Source of the DNA: JBBTWO01 sp038062745 | Lineage (GTDB): Bacteria > Patescibacteriota > Microgenomatia > UBA8517 | Assembly (NCBI GenBank): GCA_038062745.1 | Contig: JBBTWO010000055.1 | Location: 1 to 14,649, forward strand | Direction of reading: 5' to 3' | Length of the DNA: 14,649 nucleotides | Shown: piece by piece, positions 13,018-14,649 of the stretch | How positions within the stretch are numbered: the stretch's first letter is position 1 | Layout: every line of letters begins with the position of its first letter | Made by a program: the position numbers and the translations under genes | The notes under the pieces: model-generated | Told to the model about the DNA's origin: nothing | What the model saw: only the letters and a program-made list of their open reading frames with translations | The model's database searches: none

Positions 13018-14649
13018 ATGACTCTTACGAATAAATATAATCATACTTTAACTGAGAAAAAATGGCAAGACAAGTGGCGTGAAACAAAGCTCTATCATCC
13101 AGATGTTTCTGATGCTTCTGACAAATACTACAATTTGTGGATGTTTCCATATCCATCTGCTGAAGGAGTACACGTAGGAACGATCTTTTCCTCAACAGGT
13201 GGAGATGTGCATGGAAGATTCATGAGAATGCAGGGAAAACGCGTCCTGCAGCCAATGGGATATGATTCTTTTGGTATTCACTCTGAAAATTATGCCTTAA
13301 AGATTGGCGAAGCCCCACAAGTGTTTGTAGATCGAGCAATTAAAAATTATGAGCGCCAATTTAAACAAATAGGTCATGGCTATGATTGGGACAGAGCAGT
13401 AGCTACGTCTGAAGCCGACTACTACAAATGGACTCAATGGTTATTTGTGCAGTTGTTTAAAGCGGGACTTGCTTACAAGAAGAAAGCTTTTGTTAATTGG
13501 TGTCCTGGCTGTAAGACTGTATTGTCTGATGAACAGATAGTTACCCCTGCACAAGCTGGTAAATTCCCTCCAACATACACTTCTATTGAAGAAGTGCCTG
13601 AGGGCACAAGAGTGTGTGAGAGATGTGGCAATATTCCCAAGAGAAGGCAATTGTCACAATGGTTCTTTAGAATTACTGATTACGCTGATCGTTTGCTTGG
13701 CAACTTGGACAAAATTGACTGGACCCAGAAGGTGAAAGTAGCGCAAAAAGAATGGATTGGGAAAGCAAAAGGCAGATTAATTACTTTCAAAAAAGAAAAT
13801 GGTGAGGAACTAGAGGTGTTTACCACCAGGCCAGACACCTTGAATTCTGCAACTTTTTTGGTCGTAGCCGATGACGAGCTTTACAATAAACACAAGCAAA
13901 CCTATGAAAAGGAAGGTGTTGCTACAGGGGAGTATGCAATAAACTCCTTAAATGGTCGACGCTTACCAATTTGGAAAGCAAGTTATGTTGCCCCAGGATA
14001 TGGAACAGGTACTGTCATGGGAGTGCCTGCATATGATGAGCGCGACTACCAATTTGCTACAAAGTATCATTTAGATATAGTCAAAGAGCCCTTGAAAGAC
14101 AATGGTTTAGGCAAAGAACATGTCAACTATCACCTGCGAGACTGGCTTGTTTCAAGACAAAGATATTGGGGAGCACCAATACCCATGATTTATTGTGATG
14201 TCTGTGCCAAGAAAGGTAATTCCTACTTTGACCTGCAAGGTGAGACCTTGCAGGCGGATCATTCTGATTGGGAACCTGCTGGTTGGTACCCTGAGGAGAA
14301 CTTACCAGTAGTTTTACCAGAAATAGCCGATTACAAGCCAAGTGGTGAGGGTAAAGGACCACTTGCTGACCACCCAGAGTTTTATAATGTTAAGTGTCCA
14401 CACTGTGGATCTGATGCAATACGCGAAACTGATGTATTGGATACTTTTGTCGATTCTTCGTGGTATTTCTTGCGCTACCCAAGTGTTGATGCTGTGAGTG
14501 CTAATTTGATGCCATTTGATAAGCAAATTACCCAAGATTGGTTACCAGTTGATTTGTATTTTGGCGGTGCCGAACACTCAGTGCTACATTTGATGTATGC
14601 CCGTTTTGTTACTCAAGCTCTATATGATTTAAAATTAGGTAGCTTCGAG
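13018..14649 (+). CDS. leuS: Leucyl-tRNA synthetase, N-terminal 544 residues (3' end outside window)
   Basis: A class I synthetase that attaches leucine to tRNA-Leu. The frame is open to the window edge without a stop. It has the catalytic start MFPYPSAEGVHVGT (42-55), whose HVGT replaces HIGH, and GIHSENYA (86-93) where bacterial LeuRS usually has GLPAE. A zinc site is formed by C162, C165, C200 and C203. The CP1 editing domain has TTRPDT (269-274) and GTGTVMGVPAYDERDY (329-344, with the conserved Asp). NYHLRDWLVSRQRYWGAPIP follows, then a second zinc site (C393, C396, C460, C463) and SSWYFLRYP. KMSKS and the C-terminus are off the window. CP1 is short: only 13 residues separate ATKYHLDI from HVNYHLRDW, against about 55 in E. 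coli. The start is fixed by the promoter 10 nt upstream. Confidence 0.95.
   Translation, partial: MTLTNKYNHTLTEKKWQDKWRETKLYHPDVSDASDKYYNLWMFPYPSAEGVHVGTIFSSTGGDVHGRFMRMQGKRVLQPMGYDSFGIHSENYALKIGEAPQVFVDRAIKNYERQFKQIGHGYDWDRAVATSEADYYKWTQWLFVQLFKAGLAYKKKAFVNWCPGCKTVLSDEQIVTPAQAGKFPPTYTSIEEVPEGTRVCERCGNIPKRRQLSQWFFRITDYADRLLGNLDKIDWTQKVKVAQKEWIGKAKGRLITFKKENGEELEVFTTRPDTLNSATFLVVADDELYNKHKQTYEKEGVATGEYAINSLNGRRLPIWKASYVAPGYGTGTVMGVPAYDERDYQFATKYHLDIVKEPLKDNGLGKEHVNYHLRDWLVSRQRYWGAPIPMIYCDVCAKKGNSYFDLQGETLQADHSDWEPAGWYPEENLPVVLPEIADYKPSGEGKGPLADHPEFYNVKCPHCGSDAIRETDVLDTFVDSSWYFLRYPSVDAVSANLMPFDKQITQDWLPVDLYFGGAEHSVLHLMYARFVTQALYDLKLGSFE

Overview
The window looks like a piece of an AT-rich bacterial chromosome, most likely from the Candidate Phyla Radiation (Patescibacteria), perhaps a Microgenomates-type lineage. 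This rests on four things: a 23S rRNA gene interrupted by a group I intron encoding a LAGLIDADG endonuclease, a short four-repeat ribosomal protein S1, a divergent leucyl-tRNA synthetase, and LPXTG/sortase surface genes beside core genes. UGA acts as a normal stop for at least four genes and does not occur inside any accepted reading frame, so this is not a UGA=Gly lineage. The assignment comes from reading motifs, not from a database search.

Layout: (1) 1-1970 is the 3' part of an rRNA operon. It holds the 23S rRNA 3' end split by a 947-nt intron in the peptidyl-transferase loop (after the equivalent of E. coli U2504), an AT-rich spacer, the 5S rRNA, a curious tandem triplication of the 5S 3' end, and an intrinsic terminator. 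(2) 1971-4978 carries ribosomal protein S1, an abutting small RIO/Bud32-like kinase, and radA. (3) 4979-5498 is a non-coding region with a perfect DnaA box, inverted repeats, one strong promoter over a possible small RNA, a second strong hairpin, and then a textbook promoter. (4) 5499-9137 is a surface operon: a 738-aa LPKTG-anchored protein, its probable sortase, and an HExxH-motif protein overlapping the sortase by 4 nt. (5) 9179-9916 is a secreted protein of unknown function. (6) 10023-12413 holds the termination factor Rho and a membrane-anchored LysM/M23 peptidoglycan hydrolase. (7) 12430-12503 is tRNA-Ala(CGC). (8) 12504-13017 is AT-rich and without genes. (9) 13018 to the end is the first 544 codons of leuS, running off the window.

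Genes with a probable shared job are the LPKTG protein, sortase and HExxH protein (cell-surface display), and S1 with the kinase (translation, through tight linkage only). The rest are housekeeping genes with their own promoters. A recurring pattern is sigma70-like promoters placed so close to the start codon that radA, the M23 gene and leuS should make leaderless or nearly leaderless mRNAs. Twice the UGA stop of the upstream gene forms part of the next gene's -35 box. Only one convincing intrinsic terminator is visible (after 5S), so Rho, encoded here, may end most transcripts.
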